Shown piece after piece: positions 1-5,643 of a DNA stretch of 5,643 nt. The notes under the pieces are model-generated. The model searched no databases, was not told the DNA's origin, and saw only the letters and a program-made list of their open reading frames with translations. Origin of the DNA: Cellvibrionaceae bacterium (lineage in GTDB: Bacteria > Pseudomonadota > Gammaproteobacteria > Pseudomonadales > Cellvibrionaceae). Position numbers and translations under genes: made by a program. The first letter of the stretch is position 1, and the number at the start of each line of letters is the position of its first letter. Location of the stretch: contig JAOXRV010000778.1 of NCBI GenBank assembly GCA_025800435.1, forward strand, positions 1-5,643, written 5' to 3'.

Positions 1-1817
1 CTACTTTTACCGGCCAGGGTTTCCAGTGCATCGTTGGCGCTGTTAATTTCACCGGCCACCGACTGGGTGGATTGCACTGAGCGCTCAACCATTTCACCCA
101 AACGCCCCGATAGCATATTGGCCTCGCGGGTTTGCACAGCGGTTTCACTGGCATTGCGGGAGACCTCATCGGCCGCAACTTCCATTTGGGTGGCGGACTG
201 GGCCACCTTCATACACTCGGCATTTTGGGCCTCAATTTCAGTCAGATTGGCCTCCATCATTTGCGCCATATTGCCGGCGCTGCCGGCCAGCTGCTGGGCC
301 ACCCCGGCAAGCTCGGTAAAGTTCTCCCGCAAACGCATTACCAGTTTATTAACACTGCGCGCGGCCAGCGCCACTTCCGCATCGCCGCGCTCATCAATGC
401 GCAGGGTAAAATCATTATTTTTGGCAATTTCACCAACGGTATGACTTAAACGAGCAATTGGGGCGGCCAAGCTGTTTGCAAACCACAAGCCGGTTGCGAC
501 AGCGATCAGCAGCACCACCACAAAGGTTAAGCCGCCGTACATGGCAATATTATTGCCAAGTGCAACTACCGAGGCAAAGGCTTCAGACTCGTTAACCTCG
601 GCAACAATACCCCAGTTTAAGCCTTGAATTGACACCGGCGTGTAAGCCCCCGCCACCGTTTCACCGAGATAGTTCTGGTAGTGCGCTACGCCTGTACGCC
701 CCTGCATGACCTCGCGGGCGGCTAAACTATCGGCCGATAGGGAGCCGATGGTGGTACCCCGGGCAATAACAATATCGGTGGCGGCATTACCCAGCTCAGC
801 TTGATAACCCCAGGCTTTAAACGCTTCCGGGTTTTCCACAAACAAGCGACTATCTGAGCGCATATTGAGATCTTTACCGACCAGAAAAATTTCCCCGGTT
901 TCACCATAGCCCTTTTGTTGCCATTTTTGATCCAGGGTCATCAACTGGTTAATACGATCCAGGGCTAGCTGAAACACCAGTACACCCACTTGTCGGCCGT
1001 TATCGATAATTGGGGTGGCCGCAAAAGCGGCACTATCGTTGTAGCTGGGCAAATAGCTGCTAAAATCAGCCATCACCACTTCGCGCTTGGTGCCCAGCTC
1101 GGCCGCGCGGGTAAATGCCCGCCCCAGGCCAGAGTCTCGATAGGGGCCGCGAATTAAGTTGGTGGCAAAATCCAGCTCTTTGTACACTGAGTAGACAATC
1201 TCGCCAGCTGGGTTGACGATAAAAACATCGTAAAAGCCAAAGCGTTTTGTAAACTGTTGAATGGGCTGGTGATAGCGGCTGTGAACCCGGTCGTAGCCAT
1301 TGTTTTGTGGTGATGCCAGCATTTCGTCTTTTTCACCCAGGGCCAGGGGGTTATTGCTGATATACAAGTACTGAAACCAGCGCGCGCGCTCGCCCAGACC
1401 ATTGATAATAGGCTCTATATCAACACTGGCGCCATTGTTCTTGGCTTTATAACGATTGCTATAATCGTTTTCATAATAATTGCGAACGGATTGCTGTCCC
1501 TGGGCCGGCAGGTTCGCCAAGCTTCCATCAATACTGCCAAAGCTCTCCTGCTTAAAAGCCTGATCCAATTCCTGTACCGCATCAACCAACATGGTGCTCT
1601 GGGCCTGGCTTAACAGCTGCTTATTAACCGTGTCAAAGTAATCTTCCAGTTCTATACGTTTGGCCTCGCGGCGCGATACCAAGCTGTTTTCCAACTGCTG
1701 ATTAAGGGCTTGCTGGGCAGAGTTGAAGGAAAACCAACCCAAGATAACCGTTACCGACAGCAATGGGATCAACGCCAACGCTAAGGCAAATACTGACACC
1801 CGTGTTTTAACTTTCAT
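1..1817 (-). CDS. Methyl-accepting chemotaxis protein with periplasmic double-Cache sensor domain (partial, C-terminus outside window)
   Basis: Transmembrane chemoreceptor that would pass ligand binding in the periplasm to the CheA/CheW complex at the cell pole. The 605 visible residues start at ATG 1817 (MKVKTRVSVF). A first membrane helix spans about residues 7-29. A periplasmic region of about 400 residues follows, with Cache-type motifs: FGFYDVFIVN at about 193-202, and GETGEIFLVG followed by MRSDSR at about 305-324. A second membrane helix covers about 428-448. The HAMP domain starts near 449, has its conserved proline at 453 and runs to about 500. The start of the helical signalling domain follows. 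The frame is open to the left edge, so the conserved hairpin tip that binds CheA/CheW and the methylation sites of the return helix are not visible. The start has a modest GAGAG ribosome site (about 1825-1829). A sigma-28-like promoter lies upstream, which fits a motility-regulon gene. The ligand cannot be predicted from what is visible. Family assignment is secure; subfamily is not. Confidence 0.95.
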   Translation of the reverse strand, partial: MKVKTRVSVFALALALIPLLSVTVILGWFSFNSAQQALNQQLENSLVSRREAKRIELEDYFDTVNKQLLSQAQSTMLVDAVQELDQAFKQESFGSIDGSLANLPAQGQQSVRNYYENDYSNRYKAKNNGASVDIEPIINGLGERARWFQYLYISNNPLALGEKDEMLASPQNNGYDRVHSRYHQPIQQFTKRFGFYDVFIVNPAGEIVYSVYKELDFATNLIRGPYRDSGLGRAFTRAAELGTKREVVMADFSSYLPSYNDSAAFAATPIIDNGRQVGVLVFQLALDRINQLMTLDQKWQQKGYGETGEIFLVGKDLNMRSDSRLFVENPEAFKAWGYQAELGNAATDIVIARGTTIGSLSADSLAAREVMQGRTGVAHYQNYLGETVAGAYTPVSIQGLNWGIVAEVNESEAFASVVALGNNIAMYGGLTFVVVLLIAVATGLWFANSLAAPIARLSHTVGEIAKNNDFTLRIDERGDAEVALAARSVNKLVMRLRENFTELAGVAQQLAGSAGNMAQMMEANLTEIEAQNAECMKVAQSATQMEVAADEVSRNASETAVQTREANMLSGRLGEMVERSVQSTQSVAGEINSANDALETLAGKS

Positions 1818-1839
1818 TTCGTCGCTCTCGTTTCACATG

Positions 1840-1847
1840 TTTAGTAA
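1840..1847. repeat. Third copy of the TTTAGTAA octamer in the chemoreceptor leader
   Basis: This is an exact copy of the right arm of the 1912-1929 inverted repeat, 82 bases away and 22 bases upstream of the chemoreceptor ATG. In the predicted transcript it falls in the untranslated leader. It could be a secondary half-site, or coincidence in AT-rich DNA. Confidence 0.3.
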
Positions 1848-1897
1848 TAACTGAATCCATGAGCTAGGCAAACCCACTAGCGGTTCCATCATCACTC

Positions 1898-1925
1898 TTA
1901 ACGGCACTTGCTTACTAAAGGTTTA
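1898..1925 (-). promoter_or_regulatory. Candidate sigma-28 (FliA) promoter for the chemoreceptor gene
   Basis: Read on the minus strand, TAAA (1922-1925) is followed after 16 bases by GCCGTTAA (1898-1905). The family consensus is TAAA, about 15 bases, then GCCGATAA, so the -10 element matches 7 of 8 and the spacing is one base long. Transcription would start near 1891, about 74 bases before the ATG. Chemoreceptor genes are classic FliA targets, which supports the call. No expression evidence is available from sequence alone. Confidence 0.55.
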
Positions 1926-2005
1926 GTAATTTTTAGAAAAAACACAATAAGCTGCTTGGTGAGATAAAGTTGCCGACGACAGCAACTACCAGACCTAAGC
2001 TTCAT
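1898..2005 (-). CDS. Possible 35-residue small ORF upstream of the chemoreceptor (weak)
   Basis: The frame starts at ATG 2005 (MKLRSGSCCRRQ...) and ends at TAA 1898-1900. A GAGG ribosome-site-like sequence (2012-2015) lies six bases before the ATG, which is better than the site in front of the chemoreceptor itself. The peptide would be basic, with three cysteines and a short hydrophobic stretch (LIVFFL). Against it: it is short, resembles no known family, and its 3' end coincides with the candidate sigma-28 promoter. Any transcription would have to come from further upstream. I do not assign a function. Confidence 0.15.
   Translation of the reverse strand: MKLRSGSCCRRQLYLTKQLIVFFLKITKPLVSKCR
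1912..1929. repeat. Perfect inverted repeat TTACTAAA-GG-TTTAGTAA
   Basis: Two perfectly complementary 8-base arms (1912-1919 and 1922-1929) are separated by GG. The right arm contains the -35 TAAA of the candidate sigma-28 promoter when read on the minus strand. The symmetry and position suggest an operator, but an AT-rich 8-bp repeat can also arise by chance. The binding protein, if any, is unknown. Confidence 0.45.
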
Positions 2006-2117
2006 CCTGTGCCTCTTTTACGCATAAACCTGATCAACATCCTGATAACTGGGCATAGCCAGGCTCAAAATACCGAAGTTCGTGCGCTACTTACTCACCA
2101 AAATGGTGCATGGCAAT

Positions 2118-2146
2118 AAAATATTTGGCATATTGTAAATTGTCTA
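2118..2146 (-). promoter_or_regulatory. Candidate sigma-70 promoter facing the chemoreceptor
   Basis: Read on the minus strand, TAGACA (2141-2146; 5 of 6 against TTGACA) and TATTTT (2118-2123; 4 of 6 against TATAAT) are separated by 17 bases. Transcription would start near 2111, giving a leader of about 290 bases to the chemoreceptor ATG. A CACCA/TGGTG palindrome (2096-2108) lies just downstream of the predicted start. The local AT-richness makes chance matches likely. Confidence 0.25.
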
Positions 2147-2181
2147 TAAACCGACCAATGGGCGATAGATCAACCCCTGGG

Positions 2182-2213
2182 CGCTGATCAAAACACAGCC
2201 TTCTTAATCAGCG
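2182..2213. repeat. Inverted repeat CGCTGAT / ATCAGCG
   Basis: A perfect 7-bp inverted repeat (2182-2188 and 2207-2213) is separated by 18 bases. It lies 30 bases upstream of the extended -10 element for rnb, a position where a regulator could bind. It is not followed by a T-run, so it is not a terminator. Significance is uncertain. Confidence 0.2.
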
Positions 2214-2242
2214 GCCTAAATACTCCTTTGTGGCGGGCAAGC

Positions 2243-2251
2243 TGCTATACT
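2243..2251 (+). promoter_or_regulatory. Extended -10 promoter for the rnb-tesB unit
   Basis: TGCTATACT contains the extended TGn motif followed by TATACT, which matches TATAAT at 5 of 6. No good -35 hexamer is found 16-18 bases upstream, as is usual for extended -10 promoters. The transcript would start around 2257-2259, about 55 bases before the chosen rnb start codon. Confidence 0.55.
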
Positions 2252-2263
2252 CTCGCCTTTTGT

Positions 2264-2281
2264 GGCCAGGCTCTCCCGGCC
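2264..2281 (+). other. Possible 5' leader hairpin of the rnb transcript
   Basis: GGCCAGG (2264-2270) can pair with CCCGGCC (2275-2281) with one A-C mismatch and a CTCT loop. It would sit within about six bases of the predicted 5' end of the rnb mRNA. A 5' hairpin of this kind could stabilise the message, which would be relevant for an RNase gene. This is a fold made by eye and no energy was computed. Confidence 0.3.
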
Positions 2282-2312
2282 GTCAGTATTTTATGGCTTG
2301 TACAGGTTCCTC

Positions 2313-4247
2313 ATGCTTAAAAACGATGCGCTCGCTCAATTAAACCAGCTGAAAAAAGACATTCGCGCCGCCAAAGATATCGCCAAGGGCACGGTGCGTG
2401 GCAGCAGTGGCAAGTTTGGTTTTGCGGTACTGGACGATGGCCGCGAAGCCTTTATAAGCCCGCTGGATATGAACCGGGTTTTCCCCGGTGACCGAGTGCG
2501 CATCAATATCGTCGAGGGCAAGGGCGGCAAGCCCCAGGCAGAGCTAGAAAAACTGCTCGAAAGCCCCCTGCGCGACTTTGTCGGCAAGTACGTGGTCAAG
2601 GGCCAAGGCCACTTTGTCGAGCCCGACCTACCCCAGTTCAACCGCTGGCTGTTTATTCCCCCCAAGCAGCGCAAAGGCCTAAAAGCCGGCGATTACCTGC
2701 ACTGCCGGGTGACTCAGCACCCCTTCTACAAAGACGGTAAAGCCCAGGTTAAGGTGCTAGGCAACCTCGGCCAGCTGCAACAAGCGGGTTTTGAGGCCCG
2801 CTATATGGCGGCTAAATTCGAGCTGCCCGAACAGTTTAAGCCCAAGGCTTTGGCCGAGCAGAGCGAACTGGCAGAGGGCAAACAACAGGCCCTGTGGCAG
2901 CAGCGGCCCCTGGCCGAGGCCCCCTTTGTGACCATCGACGGCGCCAACACCCTGGATATGGACGATGCCATTGCGGTGGCTCAGACCGATAATGGCTACC
3001 GCCTAAGTGTGGCCATCGCTGACCCCGGCGCCGAAATTGCCGCCGGATCAGAGCTTGCCGAGAGCGCCCTGGGGCGGTCGCAAACCGTGTATATGCCTGG
3101 CCACAGTTTGCATATGTTGCCGACCGAACTGTCTCACCAGCGCTTTTCCCTGGTAGCCGAGCAAGAGCGCCCCTGTATTTTGGTGGAGCTGGATATCGAC
3201 ACTGACGGTGCCATTAGTCACAGTCAGTTTAGCCTGGCCAAGCTGCAATCCCAGCGTAAACTCAGCTATCAGCAGGTTGCGGATTTCCTCGCCGGCGACG
3301 ACAGCGAGGCACTGCCCGCAGCCATTGCCGACAGCTTAAAACACATGCAGGCCCTAGCCGAACGGCGTGAGCAGTACCGCCGTGAACACGCACTGGTGAT
3401 GGAAGACAAGCCCGATTTTGAGCTGGAGCTGGGTGAGAATGGCAAGATTAACGCGATCCACAAGCTCGAAAAAAACCCGGCCCATAAAATGGTGGAAGAG
3501 GCGATGCTAGCGACCAATATTGCCGCCGCTGAGTTCTTCGCGGCCAAGGGCAGCAAAGCCCTATACAGTACCCACAGCGGTATTAAAGCCGATAAGCTCG
3601 ACAATCTGCGCGGCGTATTGGGCGAAGACCACCCCGCCCTGGCCGAGTTGGCGCTCGACAGCCTAGCTGGCTACCGGGAGTTGATGCAAAAGCTCGAAAC
3701 GCTGGACGGCCAGCTTTATTTCACCATTAAGCGCCTGCTGCAATCGAGCGAACTGAGGCTCGAACCGGCGCCGCACTTAGGCCTAGGCCTTAACGCTTAC
3801 GCCACCATCACCTCGCCCATTCGCCGCTACCAGGATTTGTACAACCACTATCAGCTGAAGCAGGCCCTGGGCCAAGGCCAAGGCAGCACCCTTGATGAGG
3901 AGCAGCTGCAAGCCCTGCAACAACAATTGCAGCGCGGCCGCCAGGCTGTGCGACAGATGGAGCAGTGGCTGCACTGCCAGTATATGAACAGGCAAACTGG
4001 CAGCGAGCACTCGGCCACCATTGCCCTGGTTAACGGCCAAGGGGTTGGGGTGCGCTTTGATGACAGCGGCATTGAGGGCTTTGCCTTGCTGCAAAATAAA
4101 GAGCAACCCTGGCAACTCGACCATCGCCGCTTAAAACTCGTCCGTGATGACACTGTTTATCAGTTGGGCCAAGCGGTTACCGTTAAGGTTGTGAGCGTGG
4201 ATATGAAACTGCGCCGAATAGCCGTCGAGATAATCCCTGCCCCATAA
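2313..4247 (+). CDS. rnb: Exoribonuclease II (RNase II)
   Basis: Processive 3'-to-5' hydrolytic exoribonuclease that degrades single-stranded RNA to short oligonucleotides, acting in mRNA decay and removal of 3' tails. The chosen product is 644 residues, the same length as E. coli RNase II as I know it. Domain order is that of RNase II: first cold-shock domain about 26-85, second about 90-170, catalytic RNB domain about 205-540, S1 domain about 570-640. In the RNB domain the metal-binding aspartates are D209, D215, D217 and D218 (IDGANTLDMDD), equivalent to E. coli D201, D207, D209 and D210. Y260, Y319, the E395-E396 pair in VEEAM and R504 in TSPIRRY match the other active-site positions. The length and lack of long basic extensions favour RNase II over RNase R. 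A GTG at 2262 would add 17 residues, but it lies only 3-5 bases from the predicted transcript start. ATG 2313 has AGG six bases upstream and aligns with the E. coli N-terminus. It is followed closely by tesB. Confidence 0.95.
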   Translation: MLKNDALAQLNQLKKDIRAAKDIAKGTVRGSSGKFGFAVLDDGREAFISPLDMNRVFPGDRVRINIVEGKGGKPQAELEKLLESPLRDFVGKYVVKGQGHFVEPDLPQFNRWLFIPPKQRKGLKAGDYLHCRVTQHPFYKDGKAQVKVLGNLGQLQQAGFEARYMAAKFELPEQFKPKALAEQSELAEGKQQALWQQRPLAEAPFVTIDGANTLDMDDAIAVAQTDNGYRLSVAIADPGAEIAAGSELAESALGRSQTVYMPGHSLHMLPTELSHQRFSLVAEQERPCILVELDIDTDGAISHSQFSLAKLQSQRKLSYQQVADFLAGDDSEALPAAIADSLKHMQALAERREQYRREHALVMEDKPDFELELGENGKINAIHKLEKNPAHKMVEEAMLATNIAAAEFFAAKGSKALYSTHSGIKADKLDNLRGVLGEDHPALAELALDSLAGYRELMQKLETLDGQLYFTIKRLLQSSELRLEPAPHLGLGLNAYATITSPIRRYQDLYNHYQLKQALGQGQGSTLDEEQLQALQQQLQRGRQAVRQMEQWLHCQYMNRQTGSEHSATIALVNGQGVGVRFDDSGIEGFALLQNKEQPWQLDHRRLKLVRDDTVYQLGQAVTVKVVSVDMKLRRIAVEIIPAP

Positions 4248-4282
4248 CGATCGACACTTTGGGCACAATAAATAGAAAAACT

Positions 4283-5158
4283 ATGAACCCAGAACAATTT
4301 GCCGAGAAAAAGCAGCGGGATTTTGCCGCCCTGCTAGGGGTGCTCGATTTAGAGCGCATCAGCGAGAGCCACTACCGCGGCCACAATATGCCCACCGCTT
4401 GGCACCGAGTTTACGGTGGCCAGGTACTGGCCCAGGCGCTGTACGCCGCCCATTTAAGTGTGGGGCCAGAATTTCAAGTACACTCCCAGCACGCCTATTT
4501 TTTGCGCCCCGGGCGCATCGATGTGGATATCGACTTGCACCTGGAGATCGTCCGTGACGGCCGCGGCTTTTGCACCCGCCGGGTCACTGCCTGCCAAAAC
4601 GACCGCCCTATACTCATCTCCTCGCTATCGTTTCAGCGCACAGAAAATGGACTCGATTACCAAGCGCCTTTTCGGCCCATCGCCCAGCCCGATCAGGTAC
4701 AGACCGAGCACGAGCGTCTGATCGAATATTTTCAAACCAAGGGGCTAGACCCGGATCAGCGCACGGTAGAAATTGAATACCGCAACACCACCCCCTTTGA
4801 TCATATCGAGCCCAAGCCTATGGCCGCCCACGCCGGGGTGTGGATGCGGGCCAGCGGTAAGGTCGACAGCCCTATTTTAAACCAGGCGCTACTGGCCTAT
4901 ATGTCCGACAGTTTTCTGCTCGACACCTCACTGCTGCCCCACGGCCTATCCTACTTTAACCCCAAGTTGCAAAGTGCAAGCCTAGACCACGCGCTGTGGT
5001 TTTACGGCCAGGTTCAGGCCCACCAGTGGCACTACTACGAGCTGGACTGCCCCCGCACCGGCAGCGGCCGCGGGGTTAACTTGGGTAAGATATACAATAA
5101 AGATGGCATTCTAGTCGCTACTGCGGCCCAGGAATGTTTGATGCGGCTGGTTGATTAA
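4283..5158 (+). CDS. tesB: Acyl-CoA thioesterase II
   Basis: Hydrolyses acyl-CoA thioesters, mainly medium- and long-chain, to free fatty acid and CoA in the cytoplasm. The 291-residue product is close to the E. coli TesB length and has its double-hotdog layout: first hotdog about 20-130 with HSQHAYFLRPG and the GGQVLAQAL helix, second about 185-290. The E. coli catalytic triad D204, T228, Q278 aligns by a constant offset of five to D209 (YMSDSF), S233 (SASLDHALWF) and Q283 (AAQECLMR). The Thr position is therefore Ser here, which keeps the hydroxyl. Start choice: ATG 4283 (MNPEQFAEKK) matches the family N-terminus. A TTG at 4259 would add eight residues and has no ribosome site. The ATG itself also has only a weak A-rich site. 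It lies 35 bases after the rnb stop with no visible promoter between, so co-transcription with rnb is likely. Confidence 0.95.
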   Translation: MNPEQFAEKKQRDFAALLGVLDLERISESHYRGHNMPTAWHRVYGGQVLAQALYAAHLSVGPEFQVHSQHAYFLRPGRIDVDIDLHLEIVRDGRGFCTRRVTACQNDRPILISSLSFQRTENGLDYQAPFRPIAQPDQVQTEHERLIEYFQTKGLDPDQRTVEIEYRNTTPFDHIEPKPMAAHAGVWMRASGKVDSPILNQALLAYMSDSFLLDTSLLPHGLSYFNPKLQSASLDHALWFYGQVQAHQWHYYELDCPRTGSGRGVNLGKIYNKDGILVATAAQECLMRLVD

Positions 5159-5167
5159 ACCAGCCGC
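5143..5167. terminator. Perfect hairpin at the convergent tesB/cysB junction, possible bidirectional terminator
   Basis: GCGGCTGGTT (5143-5152) and AACCAGCCGC (5158-5167) form a perfect 10-bp GC-rich stem with a five-base loop. The tesB TAA (5156-5158) lies across the loop and right arm. The stem begins 24 bases after the cysB stop read on the other strand, so it could serve both genes. Neither side has a clear T-run, so classic rho-independent termination is not assured. It may instead protect the mRNA 3' end from exonucleases. Confidence 0.5.
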
Positions 5168-5191
5168 GTTGGGGGCAGTTTGCAATCGGGC

Positions 5192-5643
5192 CTAATGCAC
5201 CGGCAGTTCTAAGGTTGAAAACAGCTCGTCTACTTCTGCCTTACTGCTGCGGCTGAGCGCATCGGCGACTAGATCGCGCTCTAGGTGGGGGGCAAACTTT
5301 TGAATAAACTCGTACATAAAACCGCGCAAAAAAGTGCCCCGGCGCACACCAATTTTGGTGGTGCTGGACTGGAATAGGTGGCTGGCATCTAGGGAAACCA
5401 AATCGCTATCGGTGTCTTCATCGTAGGCCATATGGGCGATAATGCCGATACCAAGCCCGAGGCGCACATAGGTTTTAATCACATCGGCATCGGCGGCGGT
5501 AAACACCACTTTGGGGGCCAGGCCGCGCTCGACAAACGCTTCATCCAGCTTGGAGCGGCCGGTAAAGCCAAATACATAAGTCACTATCGGGTGGTGGGCC
5601 ACATCCTCTAAGCTTAGTTTAGATACCTGACAGAGGGGATGAT
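5192..5643 (-). CDS. cysB: HTH-type transcriptional regulator CysB, C-terminal part (partial, N-terminus outside window)
   Basis: LysR-family activator of sulfur assimilation genes, which in enterobacteria responds to N-acetylserine and is antagonised by sulfide or thiosulfate. Only 149 residues are visible, from HPLCQVSKLS to ...ELPVH with stop TAG at 5192-5194; about 175 residues including the winged helix-turn-helix are outside. The visible part aligns without gaps to E. coli CysB from about residue 176: HPIVTYVFGFTGRS, DADVIKTYVRLGLG, TTKIGVRRGTFLRGFMYEF and FAPHLERD are near-identical blocks. The threonine of FGFTGRS (codon at 5561-5563) matches E. coli T202, one of the effector-site residues. 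The open frame continues past an internal GTG at 5602, which is not the start. It converges on tesB with a 33-base gap. The paralogue Cbl is a less likely alternative. Confidence 0.93.
   Translation of the reverse strand, partial: HPLCQVSKLSLEDVAHHPIVTYVFGFTGRSKLDEAFVERGLAPKVVFTAADADVIKTYVRLGLGIGIIAHMAYDEDTDSDLVSLDASHLFQSSTTKIGVRRGTFLRGFMYEFIQKFAPHLERDLVADALSRSSKAEVDELFSTLELPVH

Larger units (their letters stand above)
1818..2312. other. Divergent intergenic region between chemoreceptor and rnb
   Basis: There is no confident gene in these 495 bases, which are more AT-rich than the flanking genes. From left to right they hold the chemoreceptor leader with one TTTAGTAA octamer (1840-1847), a sigma-28-like promoter (1898-1925) overlapping a TTACTAAA/TTTAGTAA inverted repeat (1912-1929), and a weak 35-codon minus-strand frame (1898-2005). 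Next come a 13-base palindrome CACCA-AAA-TGGTG (2096-2108), a sigma-70-like site facing left (2118-2146), a 7-bp inverted repeat (2182-2188 with 2207-2213) and the extended -10 promoter facing rnb (2243-2251). No tRNA or rho-independent terminator is evident. Confidence 0.7.

Noticed and set aside
34..449. Plus-strand open frames of 105 and 136 codons over the chemoreceptor
   Set aside because: They lie antisense to the well-supported chemoreceptor frame, use internal or TTG starts and show low-complexity Ser/Ala-rich translation typical of shadow frames.
722..1402. Minus-strand frames of 61 and 82 codons within the chemoreceptor
   Set aside because: They are out of frame with the continuous Cache-domain reading frame, which explains the region fully.
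1965..1980. TAAAGTTGCCGACGA on the plus strand, resembling sigma-28 elements
   Set aside because: The -35-like and -10-like parts are adjacent with no spacer, so it cannot act as a sigma-28 promoter.
2262..2312. GTG start at 2262 adding 17 residues to RNase II
   Set aside because: It falls inside the leader hairpin within a few bases of the predicted transcript start. The extension has no counterpart in E. coli RNase II, while ATG 2313 gives the expected length.
2293..2343. Sixteen-codon frame starting at ATG 2293 and overlapping the rnb start
   Set aside because: It has no ribosome-binding sequence upstream and is short enough to be chance; nothing supports it as a regulatory upstream frame.
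2336..4153. Several minus-strand open frames opposite rnb
   Set aside because: They are antisense shadows of a conserved gene, with no ribosome sites or recognisable domains.
4458..4776. Two alternative plus-strand frames inside tesB
   Set aside because: They overlap conserved hotdog-domain coding sequence in another frame and have no family resemblance.
5192..5602. A 136-codon gene starting at GTG 5602
   Set aside because: The same frame stays open to the window edge and the upstream codons also match CysB, so this is a partial longer gene and not a short one.

Overview
This window is ordinary chromosomal sequence from a gammaproteobacterium. The gene content (a dCache-type chemoreceptor, RNase II of the Escherichia coli class, TesB-type thioesterase and a CysB-type LysR regulator), the moderately GC-rich coding sequence and the diverged but co-linear protein sequences would fit a marine or aquatic lineage such as Cellvibrionales or a relative. 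That placement is inference from the proteins alone. I see no insertion sequence, phage gene, CRISPR array, tRNA or rRNA.

Layout. (1) Positions 1-1817, minus strand: a methyl-accepting chemotaxis protein. It has its start but is cut by the left window edge before the tip of its signalling hairpin. (2) Positions 1818-2312: a 495-base divergent intergenic region. It contains a good candidate sigma-28 (FliA) promoter for the chemoreceptor, a perfect inverted repeat built from the octamer TTTAGTAA (with a third copy nearer the chemoreceptor start), a weaker sigma-70-like site, and an extended -10 promoter for the rightward genes. (3) Positions 2313-4247, plus: exoribonuclease II (rnb), with all key catalytic residues. 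(4) Positions 4283-5158, plus: acyl-CoA thioesterase II (tesB), 35 bases after rnb and probably in the same transcript. (5) Positions 5143-5167: a perfect 10-bp hairpin that contains the tesB stop codon and sits between the convergent tesB and cysB genes. (6) Positions 5192-5643, minus: the C-terminal 149 residues of CysB; the DNA-binding half lies beyond the right edge.

The genes do not form one pathway. The chemoreceptor belongs to the motility regulon, rnb to RNA turnover, tesB to acyl-CoA metabolism and cysB to control of sulfur assimilation. I found no convincing undescribed system. The points most worth a second look are the regulatory architecture upstream of the chemoreceptor, a serine in place of the catalytic threonine of TesB, and the stop-codon hairpin at the tesB/cysB junction.
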